Source: Mactra quadrangularis
Lineage: Eukaryota > Mollusca > Bivalvia > Venerida > Mactridae
Assembly (NCBI GenBank): GCA_025267735.1
Contig: CM046307.1
Coordinates: forward strand, 310,001 to 374,000
DNA: 64,000 bases
Direction: 5' to 3'
The position numbers and the translations under genes are program-made. The notes under the pieces were generated by a model. That model worked only from the letters and a program-made list of their open reading frames with translations. It was not told where the DNA came from and searched no databases. Of the stretch, positions 11,501 through 26,500 are shown one piece after another. Within the stretch, counting starts at the first letter, position 1. Every line of letters starts with the position of its first letter.

Positions 11501-14500
11501 CATTTTATGACATCATCAGGCGCGTAGCTACCAGTACGCAGAGTTCGCAGCTGCGTACACATTGGTCCAGAAAATCGTAAAAAGGGAACGTCAAAAATGC
11601 AATAAAACTTAGGTCTGGAGGGGGGCGGGGGTAGGGGTGTATGAAACAAAAATGAGTTTTTTTTTCGCAAAATATCTATGTGAAAATAACTCTACACGAA
11701 TTAGTTGAATAATTAAAACAACAGCTAGTATGACGCTTTTTATCAATTTTAATTCATAAAACTATAAAGCAGCGTTATTTTTGAAACAGATTGGTAAAAC
11801 AAAGTATACCATAAGTACAATCAACCAATGCGAGCGCTCAAAACGCAATGATATTTATTCGCCGCTACATTCATGAATTTGTAATACATTTTCTTCTAAA
11901 AAAATGACCGAGTTTCATAGAAAATGGTCGTTGAGGTAGTGTTTTTGGTGTTGATGTTGATGGTGGTGATAAGAATGGATGTGATACAATATTATACAGA
12001 CTCGAACACAGCTTGAAAAGTCATATTGGACTCACCTATCGGCTCGTCCAATATGGCTTTTCAAGCTGTGTACTCGTCCAAATATATCTCCATATTGTAC
12101 CGTAAACTGTATAATAACCTATAATTCTACTTCTTCATTAAACTTGATACAAAGATACGAGTAACGGCTAATAATAACGTCTTCTATTATCAATTTGTTT
12201 TAAGGTTACACTACAATGGTCCGTATTACAAAGATTTAATTAAGATTTTGTCCTTAATCATTCTATATTATTTTGTTGTATTATGAAACCAATTTTGATG
12301 ATATGCTGCCCAGATGTGGATCGAGTATACATGATAAAAGTATTTCACGACCCTTCCCTGTTGAATTCTAAAGACAATCAAATAGGGAATGGCAGCTTTG
12401 TAGATTTCCATATCTGAATTACATTATTTATTAATTGATTGGTTAATTAATTAGTCAACAATCAAACTCTTAATAGGGGATCTTCTAACTATTACGATAT
12501 TAATATATGAATTCAATAATTTATATTGGGGTTGTACACCAATCATCCTAGACAGATACGATGTATGGATTAAATAACTATAATATATTTAAAATGTAAT
12601 ACAGTAGATCTCAGATAAGCTTATTTTGTGAATCGTTGAACTCTATTCTTCTACGTTATCATATTTCATTGTTTCCTAAATAAATGTTCAACACCAATTA
12701 TGTAAATAGTCCTAAAACAATACTTTATATATTACAAATTCATCAAACTTGTTACAAAGATAACGACGATCAATTGTTTTTAATGGTAATTAAGTTTTGA
12801 AGTTACTGTACAGGGGCCCATATTATAATACGTTTTACGAAAGATTTTATTCCTTAATCATTCTATATTGTTCTGATGTAGTATGAAAATTATTTTGATT
12901 TTATGTTGACCAGATCATGCAGATCGAGTCTATATTAACGTGTTATACGACACTTTCCTTCAAATCAACTTTATAAACAAAATTATATTACGTTTGACAA
13001 CTAAATATCGAACCTGATATGAGTTATATCGGGAAAACTTTCAAAATTTGACCCATTTAGGCCTCAAAACTGCAACTTTCAAGGGTGAGAGGGTCACAGC
13101 CCGGGGTCTGCACTTAATGTATTCATATGGAGCGAAAGAAACGATGTTAAATGTATTTATTATTGGCTTAATGTAAAGATGTTCATTGGAGCGTTTAGCA
13201 CGTTTTTCATGTGACATTGGTGTAGGTTTGAAAGTATTGAGTTTTGAAAACTCATTCGAGCATCGGACAGGACAAAGGACAAAGGAAACATCGTTAATAC
13301 TTTTATCATACTAACCACCCTCCCATCCTCTTCCTTTTTATTTTGTTTCTGTAATGTCTTTGAAATAAAATTATCATGGTTTTTTATCTCTTGCAGATAT
13401 GACTTTTTGTATAGTCACGTTTGGATGAGTAATATCGTTATGATTGTGTTTTTGTGAGAGGGATCTCTTTTCTGTATTGTATTATATTTTAGAAATAATC
13501 ATGTTCTTTATCTTTCGCAGATATGACTTCTTGTATAGTCATTTTAATGCTAGGTTAAAAAGGGAATAGTGGTTCTGGACACTTTTTTACGGAAAAATTA
13601 TTCTCCACACAAAATGTAATAGGACACTGATGCCGATGTTATAGCGTCAATATTTTTTTCAGGAGCCATTGTTTAAGTGCGAAAAAGCTTTTTGAATTAA
13701 ATGTAACAGAACTGAATGAAATAAACCGTACCTGTCCGGGCATACCTATTTATGAGTTTGTTATTTTCTTGAAATGATAATTGAAAATAAATAATCTATG
13801 TTTGGCCTGAAATGATTTGAAGAGAAAACCTATACACAAAATTAGTTAGTCAGACACTTTCTTGTTAAATTTCTCTGTACAAGTAATTGTCGAGGGAATG
13901 ACAGTTTTGGACATTTCTTATGTCCAACTTAAAAATTGGTTTCATTCTGTAAGTATGCGATATACGCTGTGTTTGGTAAAGTATTGCATGATTGTTTAAA
14001 CTTACTACTGATCGAGGGGTCGTGGGTTCCATTCCCGGGCGGGGCATACTTTCGTGGATCTTAGTCATGAAATTATTTTTACGGCCATTCTCCCTCCTAC
14101 CGATGATTTTTAATTATGTAGGGCAGTTGTCAGTCACTGACGAAAGTATGTGCTTAGTAGTTAGTTAACAGCTAAATTAAGAGATTTAGCCTTTCCAGGA
14201 GGAGTGAGTAAATTGATTGACGGTCGTATATGTCCTATACAATGAGTTGCTACGGCATTAAACCAAACAAACAAACAATGCATCCTTGAAAATCCCGTAT
14301 CTTTCACCTCAACACACATTGCATTCGGAACATCCTCGGCCATTCGCTACGAATAACCTCGGACATATTTAGGCGCCATTTTGAAACTATGTAAACAAGT
14401 ACACGATCGTACAGGTCGTCCACGTAAACATTGCGTATATAAACATTGCCGGTTTCACTCATCATCATCATCGGCCTCCGTCCGTCCTTGTACACGATGG

Positions 14501-17500
14501 ATTGCGCACTGTGGTTGTTGAACTTGAGCAACATCTGCAGTGGCTGAATAGATCAATTCTTGAGTGACAGTCTCTGGTGCAGAGATCGCAGATAAATGCA
14601 GAGTCGTTGTTGTTTGTTGATGCCTTTCTTTTCTGTCTCTGAGAGTCTCTTCTTTCTGTTCGACCTTTTTCTGAGCTTTTTACACCAGTTTTGACAGCAT
14701 GCCGCCACTGGCTGCGATCAGATGCTGTAGTTTCCCATGTGTTGAGATCAAATCCGGCTGACATAAGGTCACGCTTGCAGGCGTCTCTGTATCTGAGATA
14801 TGGGCGTCCGACCGGGCGGGTTCCATGCTCTAGCTGTCCGTAGAGTAAGTCATTTGGTATGCGTCCTGTGCCAATTCTTTTGACATGGCCAAGCCATCTA
14901 AGCCGGCGTTCAGTGAGCAACGCTTGGATCGTAACTGTCTTGTCTTTGTTTAGGACATCTGTGTTGGTGACCTTGTCTTTCCATGATATGTTGAGGATTC
15001 TCCGGAGGCATCTCATATGGAAAGAATTGAGTTTGGACTCTTGTCTAGTGTATGTAGTCCAAGTCTCACTTCCATAGAGGAGTGTGCTGATGATGCATGC
15101 TTGGTAGACTCTCAGTTTGGTGTGAAGTGTCAGGTTCTTGTCTCCCACACTCTCCTATTCAGTTTGGACATTACTGTTGAAGCCTTTCCAATGCGGGCAT
15201 AGATCTCGTTGTCAATACTCAAGTTGTCGGAGATGTAGGACCCCAGGTACTTGAAGTTGCTGACAACAGCAAGTGTTGAACCATTTATCGAGATGGTTGG
15301 AGGAATTGGGGTGTCCTGTGCCATCACTCTAGTTTTCTTGATGCTGATGGTCAGTGCGAACTCCTTGCAAGCGTTTGAGAAGTTGTCGAGAAGACTCTGT
15401 AGACCGTCCTGGGTGTGACTTGCGAGGGCAGCATCGTCTGCACTTGAGTTACTTTAGTCTTTGCGCGTAGACGAGCAAGGTTGAAAAGCTTACCATCATG
15501 CCTGGTGTGGATATAGACACCATCGGTACAGTCCTTGAATGCATAGGATAGTAGGAGAGAGAAGAAAATTCCAAAGAGTGTCGGAGCGAGGACACATCCT
15601 TGCTTTACGCCGCTCAGGATGTCGAAGGGCTCTGATGTGTCTCCATCGAAGCTGACTATGCCTTTCATGTTGGTATGGTATGACTCGATAATACTAAGGA
15701 GCTTTGGAAGACAACTAATCCGTTGGAGTAGTTTAAAGAGACCGCTTCGGCTTACGAGGTCGAACGCCTTCGTGAGGTCAACAAAAGCAAGGTAGAGTGG
15801 TTGACGCTGCTCTCGACACTTTTCTTGAAGCTGACGAACAGAGAAGATCATATCTGTTGTTGATCGTCCGGATCTGAAGCCGCATTATGACTCCGGATAT
15901 ACTCGTTCTGCAAGCACCTGAAGTCTGGCTAATGCAACACGAGCGAATACTTTGCCAACTATACTTAGAAGAGAGATTCCACGATAGTTGTTACAATCGC
16001 TTCTATCCCCTTTGTTCTTGTACAGGGTGACTATCTTGGCGTTTCGCATTGCATGGGGACTGCTCCTTTACTCAAGCACAAACAAAGAAGTTGGTGGAGA
16101 TGAGGCACAATGGCGTCTTTTCCCTGCTTGAGAACTTCTGGTGGGATTGAATCTTCACCAGGAGCTTTCCCACTTTTAAGAGCCTTGATAGCTTTTTCAA
16201 TCTCTGTGACAGTTGGTACAGAATCTAGCTCTTCCATCACGTCGAGAACTGGGATGCTGTTGATCGCTTCCTCAGTCACATGATTCTGGTTTGAATACAG
16301 ATCGAGGTAATGTTCAACCCATCTATCCATTTGCTTGTTCTTGTCACAAATAGTGTCTCCGGTTTTAGACTTGAGTGGGGCTGTTTTCTTTACAACCGGA
16401 CCTATGGCCTGTTTGATCCCTTCGTACATGGCCCTGATGTTGCCGTTAAGTGCCGCATTCTCTATGAATGAGCACAGTTGCAGCCAATAGTCGTTGGCAC
16501 ATTTCCTGGCTTTATCTTGACATTTGCCGCTGGCATTCCTCAGAGCGTCCAAGTTTTTCTGGCTTGGGTTGTTCTTGTAGCACAGGTGGGCTTGCCTCTT
16601 AGCACTGATAGCAGGTTCCATAGTTGCAAGGTTGGCATCGAACCAATCGACATTTTCTCGCTCTTTTTTCCCATACGCTTCAATAGCAGACTGGTGGATT
16701 ACAGAACTTAGATAGGTCCATCTTTCTTCTGCTGTTTCGTCAGGTTTTAGAGGGGTTATGTTGCTGATGGAGGTGACGAAGCTCTCTGTTCGCTCTGAAT
16801 CTTCAGTACGGGCAACATCAATCTTTGGGATACCTTTGGTTTTCTTACGGTCTCGTAACCTCTTTGGTTGGTTTGTAATCTTGCTAATGACAAGAGAGTG
16901 GTCAGTGTCACAGTCAGCACTGTGATATGTCCTGGTGTTTTTGGTGGACTGTAGTTGACTTCTTCTGGTGATGATTAGGTCAAGCTGGTGCCATTGATGT
17001 GACCTTGGATGCATCCAGGAGACACGATGTATGTGCTTATTCTCAAAGTAAGTGTTTGTTATGCAGAGATCTCTGGTGCAGCATAGTTCCAGTAGTCTCT
17101 GTCCATTGTCGTTGATCCGCCCTACTCCATGGTGACCTATGCAAGAAGGCCAGTTGTCATGTTCTGCTCCAACCCTTGCATTAAAATCTCCAAGCAGATA
17201 CAGGTTCTCAGTTGCAGGAAGACCATCTAGCAGTTCAGTTAGTTCGCTATAGAACTGGTCTTTAATATCTGACGATGCACTGAGAGTGGGTGGGTAGGCA
17301 GTGATGAGGTTGACTGGTCCATTGCTGGTGTTCAGTCGGAGACGTAGCAAGCGTTCTGTTCCAGGAGAAGGTGGTTCTAGCATCGGTAGAAGTTCTGTCT
17401 TGACTGCAAACCCTACCCCATACTCCCGCTTTTCTTCTTTACTCCTGCCTTGCCAAAAGAATGTGTAGTTCTTCTCTTTGATGCAGCCATTGTCAGCAAG

Positions 17501-20500
17501 TCTTGTTTCTGTAGTGCAGCAATGTCAACTTTGAGTTTGCTAAGTTCGGCGTCAATTATTGCTGTTTTTCTGCTGTTGTCAATCTTCTGTATATCATCTG
17601 AAAAGCCTGGCATCATTGTCCTAACGTTCCAGCTAGCTATTCGAAGTGCTGGAGACTTCGTTTTGTTACTCTTTGAGGTCTTAGGTGCCCTATTTGACAG
17701 TCTGCTCATCAAGTAAGAATATTCTAAGCTCCTTGCACCTAAAGAAGCAGGCAGACCGTGACGGATCAGCACCTTACTGGCTGGGGGCTGCCCAGCTTGA
17801 GGTAGTTGATCAGTGAAGTGCGATGACTTCTCCCACCGTCGAAGGCAACCCGTGGCGTCATTCTCTACGTCAATCAGGCATTAACTTATAACCCGTAACT
17901 GTTGCCTTCCGTGTTGTTTTTCTGTCGTAAAACGAGAATGAAGTGTCCTCTCCATTTGCGCAATTTGCCTGGGCAATTTCTATGGAGACCCTGCGTTGCC
18001 CAGGCTACAGGATCCCCTTCTCGACCTCGCTGATGTAATCCAGAGGAGAGCAGAGCAATACGTCTGGCACCAGGTTGGTTGCAAAAGCTGCCGATAAGGT
18101 TGTCGATTTGGCAAATCTTACCACCTACGGGGCATCACTCCGGGCCTTTCTGTCAGGGAGACCTCCCTTAGCCTTCATCGATCCAACGACAAGACCACAA
18201 GGCAGTGGTGCTATTTGCCCATAGCTGGGGATCTGTTCTTGGGCATCAGGGCGTGCCCACACGCCGGTGGGGCCTGGCATGACGCATGTCAGGGGACAGA
18301 CCACCTCCGAGTCTCCTGCAGTTCAGCTTGAGGCCGCAAGGTACTCAATTTACGTGCGTCGCCACAGGGAGGCACTGCATGGAGCTTGTCTACAGAGAGG
18401 CTATGTACTGGCAGGGGAGACTTACGCTCCCTTTTCGCATGAGCTAGCCAGCGGTAGAGGCTGAAAGCAGAAGGTGAAAAGCACACAACACACAGCACAC
18501 CACACTTTACGCTTCAATAGACCATTTCATTACACACCAATATTTAGGAGTGATATATTTTTACAAATTTATAGTTTAGTTAGTTAACGCTTATTTCATA
18601 AACACATCACCAAATAAAATTTATAATGTGCATATACTCTATTTAAATAAGATGTAAAATATCAAGTGATGCGTTTACATCAAAACATGTTGTTCATGCA
18701 TCAGCTTATTTCACCTATTTAGTGGGCAAGTCCATTGTTAAAAGTACAATAACACGCATGACCTAGAATACGACCTGTATAGGCGATGACTGAAGTTTCG
18801 TTTTTTAGACTGTAAATTTGAAATTACTCATTTCAATGGTACCGATGAACAATATTTGGTTCAATTTAAAATAAATAAATATGTTTAGACAAAGATCTTT
18901 GTGTATACTACAATAACTATTTTGTGTAACCGTTACGTGCTTCGCCTCGCGTAGGTAGTAAAATCACCAAAATCCAGTGAAGACCCCCCACGAATCCTTC
19001 CGAGATTATTCATTCATGAAAGGTCGAGGGTGTTTCGAATGCACACATTGATGTTTCTTAACTCCTCACAGCGGTTACGTCACGCGTTGCTGCCGCTGCG
19101 GGGAGTTTGGGTTGTTTAGAGTCACGGCACTCGTCTTACTCTAGGCTCCGAGGCTCCAGTTACGGTACCGTATTTTTGCCATTGCCTATTTGGACATTCG
19201 GAACTCCTCGCTCATTCACTATGAATAACTTTGGACATATTTAGGCGCCATTTTAGATATACATTTGCAACAGGGATATGTCATGTAACTTTCCTTTGAT
19301 TTTCAAGCATACCGTATATATACATGTATACAAGGGTTACAACCGCGTTAGGTAAACCACTTCAAGAACATTATGTGACACACATTACTGATACTCTGAT
19401 GGCACTTTAGCCCATGTAACCTCACAATTTGATAGATTATTTACTCTTTAATCTACGATGGTTCGTAGTTGCAAAGCGCAGACCGTGAATATGACTAATT
19501 AATCAAAAGTATGCGAGCTTTGTTAACCTCCTTATCATCAAGAAACTAATGAAAAAAAATATTGTTACTAAAAATAACTCAATTCCTATTATTTCACGAA
19601 GGATAAAAGTACGTTTCAATGGGACTTACCTTATGCGAGTCTAGTTTAAGTTTCAATGTTAAATGCAAAATTGGCTCGTACGTTACATACATCAGTTTAG
19701 TCATCTAAACTATTGATAACTAAGTTAAACTGCAAGAATACAACTTACATTGTTGTGTAATTTGTTTTACAATTCAATGTACTTGTGTGTTACATATAAA
19801 ACTACAATAATACCTCTCAATTACAATAATTACGCGAACCATTTTCATTTTTCCAAGAGAACAACATTCAACAATATTGTGACAAGTTTAAGAAAGAAAC
19901 ATAGCAAACTAACACATAAACTAACAAAGGCTAGTATTGAGATTTAGTATTGATTTAGTATTGAGATAACATGTGATTTATAACCATCAAATTATCCGGC
20001 AAATGCATGTTTAGACAATTTTACATTGTCCCGTAAGTTATTGAATAAGTAAAATGATGTATGCAACTGATCAAATTAATGCAGTGTGTGCTAAAATGAT
20101 TCTAAAGTTATAATTTGATCAAACGAGGCATTGTTTTAATTCATTATTTCAAAACTAGATGGTATTCAATTAAGAACAATGCAAACTATTCATCATTTAT
20201 TGCAAATAATAAATATTATGACTTACATTTTCCCGTCACTCCTGTTAGTTACTTTTGATTTTTGAACATCATCAATTTCAATATAATTGCCGTTCCCATA
20301 ATATTTACGTCTGTGAAGGACAAGGGCTTGCCTCTTAGCACTGATAGCAGGTTCCATAGTTGAAGAGTACACAAGGTAAATTAAATAGTCAACACACATG
20401 TGGCCTTATTTTTCGCGTTCTCGTTCCCAGAAGGTATCAATTTTCTAGATTTATTCTTGATAACCTGAGGTACGAGCATGTTTTATCAGGCGTACTTAAA

Positions 20501-23500
20501 ATAAGTTGTTGTCATCCGAAACAGCAAATCCTTAGCTATGCGTGCGAGATCTGTGAAATAATATTATTAACTGACCTCTTATTGAACTTGGTTAAGAAAC
20601 TATTTTTTAGTAATAAACCTTTTTTTGATTTGGGTCCGCGCCGGCCGCCTCTGGACCAAGGTACCTTATTCGTAGTAACATTTGTAATTCCAACAGGTTA
20701 AAGTTGTAGAAGTGGAGAAGGACTGTCGATTTATCATGAAAGCAAAGGTTGTCACCGTAAATGATGCTAAATGGACAAACCAATGGCATTTGGTAAGTAT
20801 TCGTTTGTAAGTCTAGTCAATCAAACACCACATGACTTTAATGGCTTTGATTATACAGTTACTAATTTGTCAATCTTAGTCAACATATGAAAATATGGGC
20901 ATTAATTGGTACCGAAGCCATTTTGGTGTATTTTAAATCTTTGAAGAATAAATAGCAATAAAAAAGTCCAAAATGAAAGTTGCTATAGCGAGAGTTCAGG
21001 GTTTACAATTTAAAAAATAAAATAAAAAGGAAAATGCGTTTTTTTTTAATCTTTCGATTGATAAAAAGTGTTAATCATAGAAACCTCTCAATTTAGATTA
21101 TGGTGAATACAGATTTCGATCTTTATTTGACGGAAATGATTTCGATTTTTATTGGAGGGAAAATAATCCAATATGGCTGACAAAATCCAAATGACCGCCA
21201 AATATTGTAATACACATGTTTAGTGTATTTTTATGCCGAAGGCTTGTGGTTCGCCCTTGATTTCAATTACTTAGATTGCTACTTGATAACGTACAAACAG
21301 TTCTCCAGATTTTACTATTTTATCAAATAACAACAATGTCCAACAACATATATCAATTTTAAATGTCACAGAGTTTAAATACACATAAATCATATAGTCA
21401 CAAAGTTCACTATCAAAAGTTCATCCAAATAATACATGTAATTACAGTCACAAAGATTTTTGTATAGCTCAAAGCTTCAATTCACGTAGAAGTTACTAGT
21501 TGGAATCCTAAATTATAAGTACCTTTTTTATTTCTATAAAACACTACTTCATTACTAAAGAAAGGTGGTGGAGACAATTCTCTTTGGCCAATTAAAATTA
21601 CAGAATATTCACTAAACTGACCTATTGTTCTATAAAAACAGCGGTCATTGTTAAACAAAATAATTGCATTCAGCTAACCTTAAATGTCCATTCTTACTAC
21701 AGAATTTACAGCTTATGAAGTATTAATTGTCTTTAAAAACATAAAGGTTCGATGTTGTCATTTTTGCTGTTGCTGTACGTTTACGATTCATGGTGCATTT
21801 TCTCTGACACCCGAGGCTGTTGAACTCAATGACTTTAATACAAATTATTTGACAACTGCTTGGAGCTATAGAATGCTTTTTATGAGAAAAATATAACTAT
21901 TGATTAAACAAATTCTAATTTATTAATTAACAAGTAACAGTATACTGCCAAATTTCAATAAAATTTGACGCATAAAAGTATCATACGGCCATAACATGTG
22001 CTGTCTGAGGTATTATCAATTCATCACATAAAAGGTGCAGGATAAAAACAATACTCACATAAAGAATCCTTCCCACAATTGGCAATGAAACAATTACGCA
22101 TTTTGTCAAATAGCAAACTTTTTGTATAAAGGTTATGAATTATATCAGGAACGTTTCAAAGTGTGACTAAATTTTGGCTAAAGTTCAATATTTTAGGGAC
22201 AAAGGGTCACAGTCCGCGGTCTGTACATATACGTCCTCATTTAAATCGAACAAAATAAAATTGGATTATTGTGTTTCTTCCAGCAAACGAGTCAAACACC
22301 TAGTATGAATGTTAAAGAAGCATGGGACAAAGGGTTTACTGGTGCAAATATACTAATTGCTATATTGGATGATGGAGTGGAAAGTAGCCATTCTGATCTC
22401 GTAGACAACTATGTAATGTATTTTTTACCTTGTCATTCGGTACTCTTCGGTCATTTGCTCTGAATAACCTCGAACATATTGACGCCATGTTGAAGCTATT
22501 TTTGCATTACCAAAACAAATGCACAAACGGTGTTAAAGTAAACATATCCACGATTATTTATACGAAGATTTAATTTCTCGTTTGTTGTCCATAAATATGA
22601 TATAAACGATTGAATGACATCGCTGAAATAAAATATATATCCACGTATGATAAGCACGGTCTCAGAAGAAGGGAAGCACGGGAGTTTGAATTTAAAAAGG
22701 TCTTAGGCTCGATATCTGGCTGCGTTTTACCCTAATTAGAAATTCGATGTTTAATAACAATCTTGTAAGTTTAGTTAGTACAGGTACTGCTATGAAACAT
22801 AATTAGTTGAGCGTCCTATATAGATCACTTATTAATTGATAAATGAAAGGTCATTGCATAAATGTATCCAATATAATGTAATTCTCAAAACATTGCCTTA
22901 TAAAACCGTATAAAACGCTGTAAAATCTAAATCTTACGTAAAATTGACCCACCTACTCATTGAGAAATAGAACGACACCACTGAGGGCCTCCTGGTCTAA
23001 TAGTGACCGAGAGAAATAACGCCAGCTTAAATTTATATACGTAAAAAGAAACAATTTTATGTAAGGTATAATATTTAATTGTGGTAATTTCAGGTTTCAA
23101 GGAATGCTTATGACTATATCAATTATGTGGCAGATGGTGGACATAAAGATATTTCTGATGGGTAAAAATTATAACTTTCATGTATGGTCTTTAGCAAATT
23201 TATTTCAATTAATGCGAATACACTTCTGAATGAATAGATTTCTCAATACACAGCTGTGTATTGTGCGAATAAACCTTTAAAAAGTGAATAGACAATATAT
23301 AGCTAACTTCACGGACCTATTAATATGGCTTGAACGTACTAGCGACGTATGCTACCGCGTATGACGTCATAATAATATGACCAGGACTGTGAAAATGGGG
23401 CCAAAAGGAGTAAAAATCCCAATCTTAGTTTTTTACACTTTTTGAAAGGTCCATCTTATGAGAATATTTTTGTGAAAATTGATTCGTTTATAAGTTATAG

Positions 23501-26500
23501 GCTTTTATGTGGGGGCAGGTATATGCCAAATAACGTCATTGACGTCATGAAAAAATTGCTGAAATACAGTGCTATATGTAAATGCATTGCTTCTTCCACA
23601 ATACTGGGTATATTTTGTCAGATGTTGTGATTACCATTCTTTAATTGCAACATTGGTTTTAACACATTTTACCAAGTCATTGAATTGACATTTATTGTAC
23701 CATTACCATAGCAGCTGTCATTTATTTTTATCATGGAAATGTGCAGCAAGTACAGCAATTCCAATGATTTGGCTATAATATTTTAATTTGTTAGCCTGTG
23801 AATGCCTATGAATAACATAAGTATGGACTAGATTAAATAACAACTTGAACTGGACTAGTACTAATTAGACCATAGTGCGGATAAATATTAACTGAGTTCT
23901 GCTGAATTGAATAGCAAAGGGTCACAGATAATTTCTGCAGAAATATTCAATTCAATAACCAGAATCATAACTCTTTTTTTTCTGCCGTCAGTTGAAATTA
24001 ATTCCATTTAAAGACAAAAGAATGTCTACTACTTATGTCAGTCACTAATTATGAACTTGCTCAATGACTGTTGAACTTGTAATAACATAATCTCATGACT
24101 AACACCATGGAAACATAAAAAAGACATAGAACTCAAGGGCAATATTTGTATTTATTTATTATAATAACTTTCTACTGATATGTTTGTTGCACAATATGAT
24201 AGAAAAAAGGTAATTGTTACAATTGAAAGTTGATGGTTTTTTTTTAAATTTTTTTACTTGTTGTCACAGAAATAATGAACATCTCTATTTGAAGGCAATA
24301 TCACTTATAAATCATGTATTAATGAACTATATGTATATTGTATATACTATGATATAAAATGAAACTGGTTAACACCAAATTGAATTTACGCTCTATGTTT
24401 ACAGTTAAAAGAATTGCAAGGCAGAGGTTCAACTTCATATTTCCTGATTTTGAATTACATTTTTATAACTGTGAATTCAACATACACACTGTTATATTAC
24501 TTGGCAAAATATTTCTTTTTTTTCTCGTAATATTTGGGGTGTTTCCTAACTAGACCCACGTGGGTCAGATTAGCTAAAATAAATTAGTGTTCTTCTTACG
24601 TTCTTAATACCATTCAAAGACTAAACTTTGTTCTATACTTTTTGCACAGTCATTTGCTGTATATCCCTTTAAAAGATCATAGATATACGAGTAAAGACAG
24701 CAATGTTTACATTTCACCGAAATAGTCGGACGGACTACTTACAGCTTCAATCTTCGAAAGCCTTTGCAATTTTAACGTTTAAAGCTTCCATGTTCCTTAC
24801 AGACACTGTGCGACGATATTTTTTGTTAACAGCAGTTATGAAAACTGTCTTAAACCATGAAGTCATCAAAATATATCATACACACCAAACAAATTAAGCT
24901 TTTTTGCTATCCAAGTATTAGTTTGATTAAGTGCCCATTTCTTAAATACAAGGTATTTTAGAATATGCTCATATAGCTATTTGTTTCTTGTATTCATCGG
25001 AAAATGTGATTCGATTTTATCCTAAAAATGAAGTTTATACCTTTCAGACATGGAACCAACTGTGCCGGTATTGCAGCAGCGACAAAGAACACAGACTGTG
25101 TTGTTGGAACAGCCTATAATGCCAAACTAACAAGTAATTCCTCTTTCACATTTATAGCTCGTCCACTTTACCTATGTCAGTGGCACAGTACGCTATGCAT
25201 ATGATTTCGAATTGACTGTCTCGATGGATAGCTGGTTTGAGGCTTTATAAAAGAAATACCTGAGTCTGCAGGTAGCGTGCCGGGTTTTCGAATTCATTGT
25301 CCCAATCGGGTTGCTGGTACGTGCGTCACTCATAGAAGATTGCTCCGGCGTTCCGAGTGACAAGACGCTCTATACTCAGATAATTATACCAAATCTGGAA
25401 ACATTAAACAAGCCTTATGCGATGCCACACTTAATTTCCGTTTGAAATCGTAACAAATTCGTCTGTACCAATTGCTTACATGAAATAAACAAGTGACTGT
25501 TCTTATTTTTAAAGAAGTGGGAATATTTAGTTCAAAATTTAGATGAACGTTAACTTCTGAACTAGCTGGATGAGTTAAGTACGTCAGTTAAAGCAGATTA
25601 ATGTCGGTGCACGAGGTATTTTACTAGATATCGAATAATTCTGTTTAAACAAACATTTCACTCCAAATAGGCTTAAATCAAAGAAACATTGTACAATAAT
25701 TACAATGGATACCTTTTTTATAGTCGTTCTGTCACATGTATGCTACATAAAGTATCCGAAAATCCAACGAAAAATAGTTTGAAAACATATTTTGGGTTAA
25801 TTCTTTGTCAATTTTAAGTGCACAAAGGAAAATCGACTTCGGTTGACCTATTTAGTACCGAACTCCTTCCAAATTGACCTTCGTTAAAAAATATTAATGC
25901 AAAATAAAAGAAAATTTTGTATCCTGAAGATGCCCTGTGTGGATGCCGCCATTGTTGCGCTTTGCTTTACCCACAAACGATAGTTGTAAGAGGCAGGTAA
26001 TCAAGACTAGATACTTATATACCACGGTCGTATAAACTTATCATTCAGCCAAATAAATCTATTATTTGGCAAAAAATCCCAGTTTTCTCTGTTGATAATG
26101 GTTTTTTCGGTCTCAACAGACAGATTTCTCCCGGTTCATGGTCAGTCTCATTTCCTTAGGGTGAACTCAAGTTATTTCCCTTTATAACGACAATATAAAT
26201 CAACACGTAATATAACCGTTGTTAATTATCATTTCATATTTTTTGCAGGTGTCCGTATTTTGGACAGCGCAGGTGCTACGGCTTCGCAACACGCCCTAGC
26301 TTTAACACACGACCTTTCGTATATTGACATATACAGTAATAGTTGGGGACCTGATGATGATGGTGAAACTTTTTTTGAATTGTTCGGCGTCCATGTAGAA
26401 GCTTTTCAGTCTGGCGTCAAACAGGTAATTTGTATACATTTACCCAATTAACATTCGGAACACCTCGATCTTCGTGTTATTTGAATGTTATCGAATGGTC

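Larger units (their letters stand above)
14459..18480 (-). mobile_element. LINE (APE-type non-LTR retrotransposon), nearly full length, broken
   Basis: Read on the minus strand this is a 5' leader (18480 to about 17780), endonuclease, reverse transcriptase and C-terminal region, ending in a short (ATG)n tail at about 14463-14477, typical of non-LTR elements ending in microsatellites. The protein is split by frameshifts near 17400, 15350 and 15140 and by in-frame stops in the RT. It fills much of convertase intron 2. GC is clearly higher than in surrounding DNA. Clade not assigned. No clear target duplication found. Confidence 0.88.
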
